A DNA stretch of 64,000 bases from Mobilicoccus sp032056465. Its GTDB lineage: Bacteria; Actinomycetota; Actinomycetes; Actinomycetales; Dermatophilaceae. Under the pieces are notes generated by a model that worked only from the letters and a program-made list of their open reading frames with translations, had not been told where the DNA came from and ran no database searches. This document shows, piece after piece, positions 1-8,784 of this stretch; within the stretch, counting starts at the first letter, position 1; every line of letters starts with the position of its first letter. The position numbers were made by a program, and so were the translations under genes. The DNA lies in the NCBI RefSeq assembly GCF_032056465.1, contig NZ_DAMBCL010000002.1; one strand, written 5' to 3'.

Positions 1-1
1 G

Positions 2-811
2 TGGCAGGCATGGCCAGCGCTCGTCGCCGACCCGGAACAGATCCCCGGCGGCAAGGGCCTGACCTCCTACATCGCCCCTTTGCTGTTCGGCACGGTGCTG
101 TCGGCGGTCATCGCCCTGCTCATCGCCACGCCGCTCGCCATCGGGATCGCGCTGTTCATCACCCACTACGCCCCGCGCCGGTTGGCGCAGGCGCTGGGTT
201 ACCTGGTGGATCTCCTCGCCGCCGTGCCCAGCCTGGTGTACGGCCTCTGGGGTGTGTTCGTGTTGGCCCCCAAGACCGTCCCCGTCACCACATGGCTGTC
301 CGAGAAGCTCGGCTTCATCCCGCTGTTCGCCGGCCCGCCCAGCACGACCGGTCGCACGATGTTCGTCGTCGGCATCGTGCTCGCGGTGATGATCCTGCCC
401 ATCATGACGGCGGTGAACCGTGAGGTCTTCCTGCAGACCCCGCGCCTGCACGAGGAGGCCTCCCTCGCGCTGGGCGCGACCCGCTGGGAGATGATCCAGA
501 TGGCGGTCATCCCGTTCGGCAAGTCCGGTGTCATCTCCGGCATGATGCTCGGTCTCGGTCGGGCGCTGGGCGAGACGATGGCGATCGCCATCATCCTGTC
601 GATGTCCGGCGGCATCTCGTTCAACCTCATCGGCAGCGCCAACCCCGGCACGATCGCGGGGAACATCGCGCTGCAGTTCCCCGAGTCCAGTGGTCTGGCC
701 GTCAACACCCTCATCGCCTCGGGTCTGGTGCTCTTCGCGCTCACCCTGGCCGTCAACATGCTCGCCCGCTGGATCGTCTCCCGCCGGGCCGAGTTCTCGG
801 GAGCGAACTGA
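2..811 (+). CDS. pstC: Phosphate ABC transporter permease PstC (5' truncated by window edge)
   Basis: This is the C-terminal 269 residues of the inner-membrane permease PstC, which pairs with PstA to form the phosphate channel powered by PstB. The frame is open from base 2, so the real start lies outside the window. Hydrophobic segments alternate through the fragment, and the EAA cytoplasmic loop that docks on the ATPase is visible near the middle (EEASLALGATRWEM). The stop TGA at 809-811 is one base from the pstA ATG, so the two are translationally coupled. pstS would be expected just upstream but is not in view. Family call is firm because of the order pstC-pstA-pstB. Confidence 0.95.
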   Translation, partial: WQAWPALVADPEQIPGGKGLTSYIAPLLFGTVLSAVIALLIATPLAIGIALFITHYAPRRLAQALGYLVDLLAAVPSLVYGLWGVFVLAPKTVPVTTWLSEKLGFIPLFAGPPSTTGRTMFVVGIVLAVMILPIMTAVNREVFLQTPRLHEEASLALGATRWEMIQMAVIPFGKSGVISGMMLGLGRALGETMAIAIILSMSGGISFNLIGSANPGTIAGNIALQFPESSGLAVNTLIASGLVLFALTLAVNMLARWIVSRRAEFSGAN

Positions 812-812
812 C

Positions 813-1913
813 ATGAGAACCGACCAGAAGAACAGCACCCTCACCGCGCCGCCCCCGGCCGCACCCTCCACGAGCGCCGCGATGACCCAGGGCACGCTCA
901 CCACCCCGATGCGCCGTGGCATCCTCGTCGTCGCGATCCTGCTCGGCCTCGGCCTCTCCCCGCTGCTGGGGTGGGGCCTTCACTCGGTCGGAATCATCGT
1001 GCTCGGGGCGCTGCTGTACTGCGTGACGATCTACGTCGCCTCGCGCCTCGTCGAGGGTCCGCGGCACGCCCTGGACCGCCTCGTCACCGGCATCGTCACG
1101 ACGATGTTCGCCCTCGCCCTCGTGCCGCTGGTCTCGGTGGTCGTCGAGGTCGTCGGCAAGGGCTACCACCGCTTCGACGCCCAGTTCTTCAGCTACTCCA
1201 TGCGCGGCGTCGTCGGCGCCGGCGGTGGGGCCTACCACGCGATCATGGGCACGGTCATCATCACCGGCATCGCGGCGTTGGTCTCGATCCCGATCGGCAT
1301 CCTCGCGGCCATCTACCTCGTCGAGTACGGCCGCAAGAACCGGCTCTCCAAGGCGCTCACGTTCTTCGTCGACGTCATGACCGGGATCCCCTCGATCGTC
1401 GCGGGTCTGTTCGCCTACGCCCTGTTCGTGCTCGTCTTCGGCGAAGGCGCGCGGGCCGGAATCATCGGTGCCACCGCACTCACGGTGCTCATGATCCCGA
1501 CGGTCGTGCGCAGCACCGAGGAGATGCTGCGGATCGTGCCCAACGAACTCCGCGAGGCCGCGTACGCGCTCGGCGTGCCCAAGTGGCTCACGATCGTCAA
1601 GGTCGTCCTGCCGACCGCACTGGCCGGCATCGCCACCGGCGTCACCCTCGCCATCGCCCGCGTCATCGGTGAGACGGCCCCGCTGCTCGTCACCGTCGGC
1701 ATCACGACCAGCGTCAACCTCAACCCGTTCTCGGGCCGCATGGCGACCCTGCCCGTCTTCTCGTACTACCAGTACGCCACGCCGGGCGTGCCGCCCGCGC
1801 CGTTCATCGAGCGGGCCTGGACCGCGGCCCTCGCGCTCATCCTCATCGTCATGGCGCTCAACATCATCGCGCGCCTCATCTCCAAGTTCTTCGCCCCCAA
1901 GACCGGGCGCTGA
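813..1913 (+). CDS. pstA: Phosphate ABC transporter permease PstA
   Basis: The second membrane subunit of the high-affinity phosphate importer, 366 residues. The first 35 residues are a polar, Pro/Ala/Thr-rich cytoplasmic tail. About eight hydrophobic segments follow, with an extra pair of helices before the conserved permease core, as is common in actinobacterial PstA. The EAA loop reads REAAYALGVPKWLTI. I chose ATG 813 because it follows the pstC stop by one base; a longer reading frame upstream lies inside pstC and is a shadow. The gene sits in the pst operon and should be phosphate-regulated through RegX3, although no Pho box is visible within the window. Confidence 0.95.
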   Translation: MRTDQKNSTLTAPPPAAPSTSAAMTQGTLTTPMRRGILVVAILLGLGLSPLLGWGLHSVGIIVLGALLYCVTIYVASRLVEGPRHALDRLVTGIVTTMFALALVPLVSVVVEVVGKGYHRFDAQFFSYSMRGVVGAGGGAYHAIMGTVIITGIAALVSIPIGILAAIYLVEYGRKNRLSKALTFFVDVMTGIPSIVAGLFAYALFVLVFGEGARAGIIGATALTVLMIPTVVRSTEEMLRIVPNELREAAYALGVPKWLTIVKVVLPTALAGIATGVTLAIARVIGETAPLLVTVGITTSVNLNPFSGRMATLPVFSYYQYATPGVPPAPFIERAWTAALALILIVMALNIIARLISKFFAPKTGR

Positions 1914-1946
1914 CCGGCGAGCACGCCCGGAAGGAAGATCACGCAC

Positions 1947-2726
1947 ATGTCGAAGAGCATCGACGTCAAGGACCTCAACATCTACTACGGCGATTTCCTG
2001 GCCGTGAAGGACGTGGACGTGTTCATCGAGCCCCGCTCGGTGACCGCCCTCATCGGTCCCTCCGGCTGTGGCAAGTCGACCTTCCTGCGGTCGTTGAACC
2101 GCATGCACGAGGTCATCCCGGGCGCCTACTGCGAGGGCAACGTCGTCATCGACGAGCAGAACATCTACGCCAAGGGTGTCGACCCGGTGCAGGTGCGCCG
2201 CAAGGTCGGCATGGTCTTCCAGAAGCCCAACCCCTTCCCCACGATGTCGATCTACGAGAACGTCATCGCGGGCGTCCGCCTCAACAACCAGCGCATCCGC
2301 AAGACCGAGGCCGACGAGCTGGTCGAGGGCTCGCTGCGCGGCGCCAACCTGTGGAACGAGGTCAAGGACCGGCTGGACAAGCCCGGCTCGGGGCTCTCGG
2401 GCGGCCAGCAGCAGCGCCTGTGCATCGCCCGCACGATCGCGGTCAAGCCCGAGGTCGTCCTCATGGACGAGCCGTGCTCGGCGCTCGACCCCATCTCCAC
2501 CCTCGCCGTGGAGGACCTCATCGGCGAGCTCAAGGAGAACTACACGATCGTCATCGTCACGCACAACATGCAGCAGGCCGCCCGCGTCTCCGACAAGACC
2601 GGCTTCTTCAACATCGAGGGCAGTGGCAAGCCCGGTCAGCTCGTGGAGTTCGACGAGACCAAGAAGGTCTTCAACAACCCCGCGAAGAAGGCCACCGAGG
2701 ATTACATCTCCGGCCGGTTCGGCTGA
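1947..2726 (+). CDS. pstB: Phosphate ABC transporter ATP-binding protein PstB
   Basis: The cytoplasmic ATPase that drives PstCA, 259 residues, normal length for the family. Walker A (GPSGCGKS) is at about residues 37-44, the ABC signature LSGGQQQR near residue 150, and Walker B with the catalytic glutamate in VVLMDEPCSALDP. A GGAAGGAAG ribosome-binding site lies about 9 nt before ATG 1947. The gene follows pstA by 33 nt. In many bacteria phoU follows pstB. Here phoU is instead 19 kb away beside senX3, and a small cysteine-rich protein gene takes that place. Confidence 0.97.
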   Translation: MSKSIDVKDLNIYYGDFLAVKDVDVFIEPRSVTALIGPSGCGKSTFLRSLNRMHEVIPGAYCEGNVVIDEQNIYAKGVDPVQVRRKVGMVFQKPNPFPTMSIYENVIAGVRLNNQRIRKTEADELVEGSLRGANLWNEVKDRLDKPGSGLSGGQQQRLCIARTIAVKPEVVLMDEPCSALDPISTLAVEDLIGELKENYTIVIVTHNMQQAARVSDKTGFFNIEGSGKPGQLVEFDETKKVFNNPAKKATEDYISGRFG

Positions 2727-2885
2727 GGCCGGTCCCGACTCCGTCGCCGTGGTCCCGGCTCCTATGAGGAGCCTCACGATGCGTCCCTGCGGCGCGGAGT
2801 TTCGGGTCCGGTCGTGCAACGATCTGAGCGGCCGTCCAGGACGGCCGCTCCGCCTCTCTCCTCACGACGACGGGAGTTCGTCTCG

Positions 2886-3092
2886 ATGTTCGGCATCGGC
2901 AAGCACACCAGGACCCGACCGCAGATCGTCGACGTCCCCGACCGGGAGACCGTGGAGATCGGGTCCTTCGCACATGGAGTGTGCGACGACTGTGGGTGGC
3001 GTGGGCCGGGCCGCCGGTCCAGGTCCATGGCCGCCGACGACGCCCACGACCACACCTGCGCGCACGCGGGCGAGGAGCCCCTGTCGGCGTGA
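2886..3092 (+). CDS. Small Cys/His-rich protein, putative zinc binding
   Basis: A 68-residue protein that I do not recognise. It opens with a hydrophilic stretch and then has CDDCGWRGPG followed 20 residues later by HDHTCAH, so a CxxC plus HxHxC arrangement could hold one zinc ion in a zinc-ribbon-like fold. ATG 2886 is preceded by GGGAG about 8 nt upstream, which decides the start over an in-frame alternative at 2814. It is short, but third codon positions are mostly G/C. It lies 159 nt after pstB in the same direction and could be cotranscribed. Function unknown; no enzymatic motif is visible. Confidence 0.6.
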   Translation: MFGIGKHTRTRPQIVDVPDRETVEIGSFAHGVCDDCGWRGPGRRSRSMAADDAHDHTCAHAGEEPLSA

Positions 3093-3114
3093 CGGTGACG
3101 ACCGCGACCGTCAC
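3089..3114 (+). terminator. Hairpin at the end of the pst cluster
   Basis: An 8-bp perfect inverted repeat (GTGACGGT / ACCGTCAC) with a 10-nt loop overlaps the stop codon of the small Cys/His-rich gene. There is no T-tract. It may end the pst transcript, but this is inferred from position only. Confidence 0.35.
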
Positions 3115-3456
3115 GATGGCCTCACCACCGCGACGCTGATCGGCCGGCGGCGTGAGGCGTCGCGGCGCGGGTTCCCGACGAGGGTGAGGTGTGTGCCGGA
3201 CCGGGAGCGCCTCTCGGCGCGAGGCCGCTCGTAGCGGCGAATGTTGGAGCCCGGGGCTGCCGCGGCCCGGCACACACGAGGACCCAACGTAGCAGAGGGT
3301 GGCTTCTGTTCCCACCCGGCGCGAGAACCGTGCGCCACAGCTCCGGGCTGTCGGTGGTCCGGCGCCGCGCGGTCCGGCCTCACCCCCGTGTGGCGCGACC
3401 CACCGCGTGTCGAGCGACCTCGGGGAGCGTCGCCGCCGTCAGGACCGACTCCGCCG
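3115..3456. other. Intergenic gap without a recognisable gene
   Basis: About 340 bases between a plus-strand and a minus-strand gene that converge here. Near 3434-3475 an 18-bp unit (containing GTCAGGACCGACTC) is directly repeated twice. I find no credible reading frame, and no strong terminator beyond the hairpin at 3089-3114. Confidence 0.5.
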
Positions 3457-4464
3457 TCAGGACCGACTCCGCCCCTCGGGGCGGTGACGTTCCACGGCGA
3501 GGATCGACGGCGTGGACCCGGTGCCGATGTGCAGGACGACGAGTTCGCCCTTGGCGAGGTTGTCGCGGGCCAGGGCGTCGAGGACCCGCTTGGTCTCACG
3601 GCCGGGGGTGCGGTGTCGTCGCCTGATCTCCTTGAGCAGCGGCCGTAGGACGGGGCCGTGGCTGCCGAACAGCACCGGGTCGGAGCCGGCGAGTGCCGCG
3701 TCGACGATCGACGACAGATCGCCGGGGCGGGCCTCGAAGCCCTCCTCGGACAGCTCGGGGCACCAGACGACCTCGACGGTGTCGTCGGTCGTCTCGAGGT
3801 AGGGCTCGATCGTGCGGGCGCACCGCACCGACGGGGAACTGACGATGCGCGTGAATCCGTAGGCGTCGAGGAGCGGTGCGAGGTCGTGGGCGCGGGCCTC
3901 GCCGGGCGGGTCCAGCGGACGGAGGCGATCGTCGTCCCCGTCGTACCTCTTGCGGGAGACGGCGTGCGCGTGCCGCACGATGCCGACGCTCCGGGTGAGG
4001 ACGGGGCTCGCGGTGAGGGTGCGCAGCTGTTCCAGGTCGCGCCGGTACGTGGCGAGCCGCTGCGCCCGGGAGGGCGTCACCCAGCGCACGTCGTCGATCT
4101 CGTTCTCGAGGCGGCCGTCGCCCCCGACGACCTCGGCGGCCCAGTAGCGGACCTCCTTGCGGCGGTGCGCGCCTCGCCGACCGCCGCTGCCACCGGTGTC
4201 GGGGGGCAGGGAGTGGACGCTCAGCGGGAGCGGACGGCCGAGGCGCACCTTGAGCCCGGTCTCCTCGAACGTCTCGCGCACGGCGGCGGCGGCCCACTCC
4301 TCGCCCGGATCGAGCTTGCCCTTGGGCCAGGACCAGTCGCGGTGATGGGGACGGTGGACGAGAAGGACCTCGAGGCGGTCCTTGCGGCGACGCCAGGGGA
4401 GGGTGCCGGCCGCGCGGACCCGCGCCTCAGCCACGCCGGGCGCTGCGCTTGGCAGCGTGTTCAT
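3457..4464 (-). CDS. mutT1: NUDIX hydrolase fused to histidine phosphatase (MutT1-like)
   Basis: A two-domain protein of 335 residues. The N-terminal NUDIX domain carries the full box from G49 to L71 (pattern Gx5Ex7REx2EExG). The C-terminal domain is a SixA/phosphoglycerate-mutase-like phosphatase beginning with VRHAHA at about residues 163-168. This architecture matches mycobacterial MutT1, which degrades diadenosine polyphosphates and 8-oxo-dGTP in two steps. ATG 4464 overlaps the end of ppk by 38 nt. GTG 4437 is an alternative start with a shorter overlap, so the first nine residues are uncertain. It lies downstream of ppk on the same strand and is probably cotranscribed. Confidence 0.88.
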   Translation of the reverse strand: MNTLPSAAPGVAEARVRAAGTLPWRRRKDRLEVLLVHRPHHRDWSWPKGKLDPGEEWAAAAVRETFEETGLKVRLGRPLPLSVHSLPPDTGGSGGRRGAHRRKEVRYWAAEVVGGDGRLENEIDDVRWVTPSRAQRLATYRRDLEQLRTLTASPVLTRSVGIVRHAHAVSRKRYDGDDDRLRPLDPPGEARAHDLAPLLDAYGFTRIVSSPSVRCARTIEPYLETTDDTVEVVWCPELSEEGFEARPGDLSSIVDAALAGSDPVLFGSHGPVLRPLLKEIRRRHRTPGRETKRVLDALARDNLAKGELVVLHIGTGSTPSILAVERHRPEGRSRS

Positions 4465-6679
4465 CGATGAGAACGCTCTGCAGGTCCAGCAGCGGGGTGC
4501 CGTCCTCGGCGCGGTGATGGCGCGTCCAGCGCCCGTCACCGGCGAGGTGCCAACTCGAGAACTCGTCGCTCATTCCTCGGGTGAGGACGTTGACGAGCTC
4601 CTCGACGTGTCCGCGGTCGGTGATGCGCACGAGCGCCTCGACGCGACGGTCGAGGTTGCGGTGCATCATGTCCGCGCTGCCGATGTAGACCGCGTCCCGC
4701 CCGCCGGGGCCGAAGACGAAGATGCGGGAGTGCTCGAGGAACCGTCCGAGGATGGATCGCACGCGGAGGTTCTCCGACAGGCCGGGCACGCCGGGGCGCA
4801 GCGAGCAGATGCCGCGGACGAGGACGTCGACCCGCACGCCCGCCTGCGAGGCGCGGTAGAGGCTGTCGATGATGCGCTCGTCGACGATGGAGTTGACCTT
4901 GATGCCGACGTAGGCGTCCTGGCCCTTCTCGGCGCGGGCGATCTGCTCCTCGATCCGCTCGATGAGCCCGGAGCGGATCGAGGACGGCGCGACTAGCAGC
5001 CGGGAGAACTTGCTGCGGGGCGCCCATCCGGAGAGCTGGTTGAACAGCTTGGTGAGGTCCTCGCCCACGTGGGGGTCCGCCGTGAACAGGCCGAAGTCCT
5101 CGTAGAGTCGTGCGGTCTTGGGGTGGTAGTTGCCGGTGCCCACGTGGCAGTAGCGGCTCAGGCCACCGGACTCGGCGCGGATGACGAGCGAGAGCTTGCA
5201 GTGGGTCTTGAGCCCGACCACGCCGTAGACGACATGGACGCCTGCATGTTCGAGCTTGCGGGCCCAGTCGATGTTGTTCTGCTCGTCGAAGCGGGCCTTG
5301 ATCTCGACGACCGCGAGGACCTGTTTGCCCGCCTCGGCGGCGGCGACGAGGGCGTCGATGATGGGGGAGTCGCCGCTCGTGCGGTACAGGGTCTGCTTGA
5401 TGGCGACGACGCGCGGGTCGGCGGCCGCCTGCTCGACGAACGCCTGCACCGAGGTCGAGAACGAGTCGTACGGGTGCTGGACGAGCACGTCCTTGCGGCG
5501 GATGGCCGCGAACATGTCGGCGGCCTTCGCGCTCTCGTGACGGTTGATGTCGCGATGGGTGCGGGGCACGAACGGCGGGTACTTGAGCTCGGTGCGGTCG
5601 AGGTCGGCGATGACGTCGAGGCAGCGCAGGTCGAGCGGGGTGGGCAGGCGGAAGACCTCGCGGGGACTCACGCCGAGCTCACGGGTGAGCAGGTCGAGCA
5701 CGTGGTCGTCCGTGCGTTCCTCGATCTCGAGGCGGACGGCGGGTCCGAAGCGGCGACGGGTGAGTTCCTTCTCGAGCGCGGCGAGGAGGTTCTCCGCGTC
5801 GTCCTCCTCGACCTCGAGGTCCTCGTTGCGGGTGACGCGGAAGCTGAAGTGCTCCCGCACGACCATGCCCGGGAACAGCTCGGGCAGATGTGCCGCGATG
5901 ACCTCCTCCACCGGCACGAACCGCGCCGAGTAGAGGTCCTCCTCGCCGTCGGCGGCGGGGATCTGAACGAGGCGCGGGAGCAGGGGCGGGACCTTGACGC
6001 GGGCGAAGTGCTCGCTCCCGGACTTGCGGTTCTCGAGGACGACCGCGAGGTTGAGCGACAGCCCCGAGATGTAGGGGAACGGGTGCGCCGGGTCGACGGC
6101 GAGCGGGGTGAGGACCGGGAACACCTGCGCGGCGAACCACTCGTCGAGGCGGGCGCGCTCGGGGGCCGCGAGATCGTCCCACCCGACGATGAGGATGTCC
6201 TCCTCGGCGAGCGCGGGGCGGACCTGCTCGTCGAAGATCCGCGCGTGCGCGGCCATGAGGCCCTGGGCCGTCGACATGATGCGGTCGAGCAGCTCGCGCG
6301 GTTCGAGCCCCGAGGCCGAGCGCACCGCGAGCCCGGTGGCGATCCGGCGCTTGAGCCCCGCGACGCGCACCATGAAGAACTCGTCGAGGTTGCTCGCGAA
6401 GATCGACAGGAACCGGGCGCGCTCGAGCAGGTACATGTCGGGATCGGCCGCGAGTTGCAGAACGCGCTCGTTGAACTGCAGCCAGGAGATCTCCCGATCG
6501 AGGAACCGGTCGGTGGGCAGCTGCTCGCCGTCGGCGGGGCCGGCGGGCATGAAACGGCCGTTGGCGGCGCGGGGCCTCGCGCCCGCGGCGGACGTCGTCT
6601 CGCCGGTGACCGCCGTCAGCGCACCGGTGTGGGCGGGGGAGGTCTCGGCAGGGGTCGCGCTGTCGCTCGTGGCCGTCAT
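4427..6679 (-). CDS. ppk: Polyphosphate kinase 1
   Basis: PPK1 makes inorganic polyphosphate reversibly from ATP. The predicted length is 750 residues, at the upper end for the family because of a low-complexity Ala/Thr-rich N-terminal tail of about 50 residues. Recognisable parts are the N-terminal domain (DRFLDREISWLQFNERVL), the catalytic HKD-like segments including KTHCKLSLVIR, and the motif HVGTGNYHPKTARLYED that carries the phospho-accepting histidine region. ATG 6679 is preferred because CACCAT sits exactly 6 nt upstream, the leaderless pattern seen repeatedly here; an in-frame ATG at 6748 is possible. It is followed, with overlap, by the mutT1-like gene and preceded by mshD. Confidence 0.95.
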   Translation of the reverse strand: MTATSDSATPAETSPAHTGALTAVTGETTSAAGARPRAANGRFMPAGPADGEQLPTDRFLDREISWLQFNERVLQLAADPDMYLLERARFLSIFASNLDEFFMVRVAGLKRRIATGLAVRSASGLEPRELLDRIMSTAQGLMAAHARIFDEQVRPALAEEDILIVGWDDLAAPERARLDEWFAAQVFPVLTPLAVDPAHPFPYISGLSLNLAVVLENRKSGSEHFARVKVPPLLPRLVQIPAADGEEDLYSARFVPVEEVIAAHLPELFPGMVVREHFSFRVTRNEDLEVEEDDAENLLAALEKELTRRRFGPAVRLEIEERTDDHVLDLLTRELGVSPREVFRLPTPLDLRCLDVIADLDRTELKYPPFVPRTHRDINRHESAKAADMFAAIRRKDVLVQHPYDSFSTSVQAFVEQAAADPRVVAIKQTLYRTSGDSPIIDALVAAAEAGKQVLAVVEIKARFDEQNNIDWARKLEHAGVHVVYGVVGLKTHCKLSLVIRAESGGLSRYCHVGTGNYHPKTARLYEDFGLFTADPHVGEDLTKLFNQLSGWAPRSKFSRLLVAPSSIRSGLIERIEEQIARAEKGQDAYVGIKVNSIVDERIIDSLYRASQAGVRVDVLVRGICSLRPGVPGLSENLRVRSILGRFLEHSRIFVFGPGGRDAVYIGSADMMHRNLDRRVEALVRITDRGHVEELVNVLTRGMSDEFSSWHLAGDGRWTRHHRAEDGTPLLDLQSVLIDEHAAKRSARRG

Positions 6680-6685
6680 GCGCTC

Positions 6686-6691
6686 ATGGTG
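6686..6691 (-). promoter_or_regulatory. -10-like hexamer, ppk leaderless start
   Basis: On the minus strand CACCAT is followed by exactly 6 nt and then ATG 6679. This is a weak (CANNNT) member of the start pattern described in the findings. Confidence 0.3.
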
Positions 6692-6759
6692 CCACGGTCG
6701 GCGCAGGGCGTCTCCGGGCGGATCGGCGAAGCCGCGGTGGTCGCGCATCGGGGGCGGCC

Positions 6760-6846
6760 CACCTGCGGCGATGGCCCGGGACGGCCCGCCGGGTGCGCCA
6801 CGTCACGCCGACCGGTGGGCGCGACGTGCGCGGCCCACCGCAGGTG
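6760..6846. repeat. Large inverted repeat between mshD and ppk
   Basis: CACCTGCGG at 6760-6768 is matched by CCGCAGGTG at 6838-6846. Within the roughly 70-nt interior, further complementary pieces (ACGTC and GACGT, GGGC-type runs) could form a branched structure. It lies in the 182-nt gap between two minus-strand genes, so it could be a terminator for mshD or a leader structure. It differs in sequence from the dispersed hairpin family. Confidence 0.45.
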
Positions 6847-6861
6847 CCAGCGACGCCGGGG

Positions 6862-7809
6862 TCAGGCCGCGTACTGCACGTCGAGGGAGATGCGTTCGAA
6901 CCCGAGCCGGCGGTAGGTGGCGAGCGCAGCGGCGTTGTCGCCGTCGACGTAGAGGGTGACCCGCGCCAAGCCGGCGCGGGCGAGGTGCCGGAGGCCGAGA
7001 AGGGTGGCGGCCTTGCCGAGTCCGAGTCCCTGACGGTCGGGGTCGACGCCGACGACGTAGACCTCGCCCTCGCCGTCCTCGATCTTCGTCCAGTGGAACG
7101 CGACGAGACGCCCCTCCGGGTCGTCGACGAGGAAGAACCCGTCCGCGTCGAACCACGGCTCGGCCATGCGTGCGCGCACGTCCGCCGCCGTCATGCGTCC
7201 CTGCTCGGCGTGCGTGGCGAACGCACGCGCGTTGAGGGCCACCCAGGCCTGGATGTCCGCCTCGAGGTCGGCCCGGGCGTCGGCCTGCTCGTCGGCGCGC
7301 GCGAACGTGCGGGCCGTGTAGCCCTCGGGGAGGTCGACCGCGGCGTCGGCGAGACCCTCGAGCGGTCGCGCCATCCGGAGGAGTTCACGCACGACGCGCA
7401 GCCCGGCGTGCTCGGCCCACGCCGACGCCGGGGGGACGTCGCCGTGCGCCCATACGCGGGCATCGGGGACGAGGTCGGTCACCGCGCCCCACAGGGCCGT
7501 GCCGAGCCCGTGGCGGCGGGACTCCGGCGCGACGACGATCTCGGCCCCCGCCTCGGGGTCGGTGTGGTCCAGGTGGGCGTAGCCAATGATCGCACCGTGC
7601 ATGCCGCCCGCGTCGTTCCCGCCCTCGAGACCGGCGAGGACGTGCCGGTGCGCACCGGGGGCGGCGTCGAGGTGCAGGAGGGTCTGTTCCGAGAGCGCCT
7701 CCACCCCGTCGGCGTCGGCCGCCCGCCTCGCGAGGTCGCGGACCTCGGCCGCCTGCGCGGGGGTGAGGGAGGTGCGGATCTCGAGGTGGGGAGAGGTCTG
7801 CTCGGTCAT
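6862..7809 (-). CDS. mshD: Mycothiol synthase MshD
   Basis: MshD transfers acetyl from acetyl-CoA to Cys-GlcN-Ins, the last step of mycothiol synthesis. The 315-residue protein has two tandem GNAT domains. The N-terminal one carries VVAPESRRHGLGTALW. The C-terminal, catalytically active one carries VGVDPDRQGLGLGKAA, the acetyl-CoA pyrophosphate loop, and ends with LYVDGDNAAALATYRRLGF. Length and layout match the family. It lies downstream of glnR on the same strand, the same pair as Rv0818-Rv0819 in Mycobacterium tuberculosis. Start ATG 7809 is chosen because the long upstream extension of the frame is a shadow of glnR. Confidence 0.93.
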   Translation of the reverse strand: MTEQTSPHLEIRTSLTPAQAAEVRDLARRAADADGVEALSEQTLLHLDAAPGAHRHVLAGLEGGNDAGGMHGAIIGYAHLDHTDPEAGAEIVVAPESRRHGLGTALWGAVTDLVPDARVWAHGDVPPASAWAEHAGLRVVRELLRMARPLEGLADAAVDLPEGYTARTFARADEQADARADLEADIQAWVALNARAFATHAEQGRMTAADVRARMAEPWFDADGFFLVDDPEGRLVAFHWTKIEDGEGEVYVVGVDPDRQGLGLGKAATLLGLRHLARAGLARVTLYVDGDNAAALATYRRLGFERISLDVQYAA

Positions 7810-7891
7810 GCGCGGCTCCTGCTCGTCGGGCGGCACCTGCTCCTTCCCCGGGTTCACCGCATCGCGGGACCTCGACGGGGATGGGGCGGGG

Positions 7892-8557
7892 TCAGGGGCT
7901 CTCGTAGCGATACCCCACACCCCGCACGGTACCGATGAGGCCCTCGTGCTCGGGACCCAGCTTGGCCCGCAGCCGCCGGATGTGGACGTCGACCGTGCGC
8001 GTGCCGCCGTAGTAGTCGTACCCCCAGACCTCCTCGAGGATCTGGGCGCGGGTGAACACGTGGCCGGGGGAGGAGACGAGGTACTTGAGGAGCTCGAACT
8101 CCTTGTACGTGAGGTCGAGCGGCACCCCGCGCACGCGGGCGGAGTACCCGGAGGCGTCGATGACGAGATCTCCGGCCTCGCGCACCTCGGGGCCGTCCTC
8201 GGGGGCGTGGTCGCCGCGGGCCGCGGCGAGCCGGAGGCGGGCATCGACCTCACCGGGACCGGCGGTCCGCAGGAGGAGATCGGTGAGGCCCCACTCGGGG
8301 GTGAGGGCCGCGAGGGCGCCCTCGGTGATGACGGCCACGAGCGTGAGATCGGGCATCGAGGAGGCCATCTGGCGGCATGAGGCGCGGGCGGCGACGAGGT
8401 CGGTCGTGGCGTCGACGAGCACGACGGTGCCCGCGGGGACGGAGGTCAGCGCGCCGACGTCGGTCACCACCCGCACCCGGTGCGGGAGCAGCACGAGCGC
8501 GGGCAGGATGTCCTCACCCGACTCCCGCGACCTCGAGAGCAGCACCACCTGGGCCAT
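7892..8557 (-). CDS. glnR: OmpR-family orphan response regulator, GlnR-like
   Basis: A 221-residue regulator with an N-terminal atypical receiver (about 1-115) and a C-terminal winged helix (about 125-221) whose recognition region reads TYKEFELLKYLVSSPGHVFTRAQILEEVWGYDYYGGTRTVDVHIRRLRAKLG. The receiver keeps one aspartate (VVLVDATTD) but lacks the usual acidic cluster and the conserved Thr/Lys context, as in GlnR, the global nitrogen regulator. No histidine kinase is adjacent. The receiver segment LTLVAVITEGALAALTPEWG resembles Streptomyces GlnR from memory, and the downstream mshD supports the call. The start is ATG 8557, preceded at 7 nt by TAGAGT on the minus strand. Confidence 0.85.
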   Translation of the reverse strand: MAQVVLLSRSRESGEDILPALVLLPHRVRVVTDVGALTSVPAGTVVLVDATTDLVAARASCRQMASSMPDLTLVAVITEGALAALTPEWGLTDLLLRTAGPGEVDARLRLAAARGDHAPEDGPEVREAGDLVIDASGYSARVRGVPLDLTYKEFELLKYLVSSPGHVFTRAQILEEVWGYDYYGGTRTVDVHIRRLRAKLGPEHEGLIGTVRGVGYRYESP

Positions 8558-8564
8558 GACCCTC

Positions 8565-8570
8565 ACTCTA
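8565..8570 (-). promoter_or_regulatory. -10 hexamer TAGAGT for glnR
   Basis: TAGAGT on the minus strand lies 7 nt before the glnR ATG, placing the likely transcription start at or next to the start codon. Confidence 0.5.
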
Positions 8571-8645
8571 CGGTGGGGCATCGACGCCGAATCCGGCCGG
8601 CGCGGCCGACACGGGGTCGGCTCCGTCACCCCCTCCGGCCCGACG

Positions 8646-8709
8646 TCGCAGGCACGGATGCAGCGGCGCGGTCGTGATCGCAGCCACGTCACGACATCCT
8701 CGGCTGTGA
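8646..8709 (+). repeat. Dispersed hairpin repeat, copy E
   Basis: TCGCAGGCA, then GGATG, then GTCGTGATCGCAGCC, then ACATCCTCGGCTGTGA, in the same order and spacing as the other copies (43873, 58873, 61940, 63115). GGATG/CATCC and TCGCAG/CTGTGA pair. The internal stem is the weakest of the family. It sits in the divergent gap between glnR and the MoaD-like gene. Confidence 0.65.
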
Positions 8710-8784
8710 TCCTGCCCGCGATCTCGCGACGTCGGGGCAGGCCTCGGCTGGCATGGGCACGGCCCGTCCTGAGAAGGTGAGACG

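Noticed and set aside
753..2819. 688-residue minus-strand open frame across pstA/pstB
   Set aside because: Antisense shadow of pstA and pstB with an Asp/Glu/Arg-rich low-complexity translation. Plus-strand families are certain.
5069..6916. 615-residue plus-strand frame across ppk
   Set aside because: Antisense of ppk. The composition is typical of antisense frames in G+C-rich genes and shows no domain.
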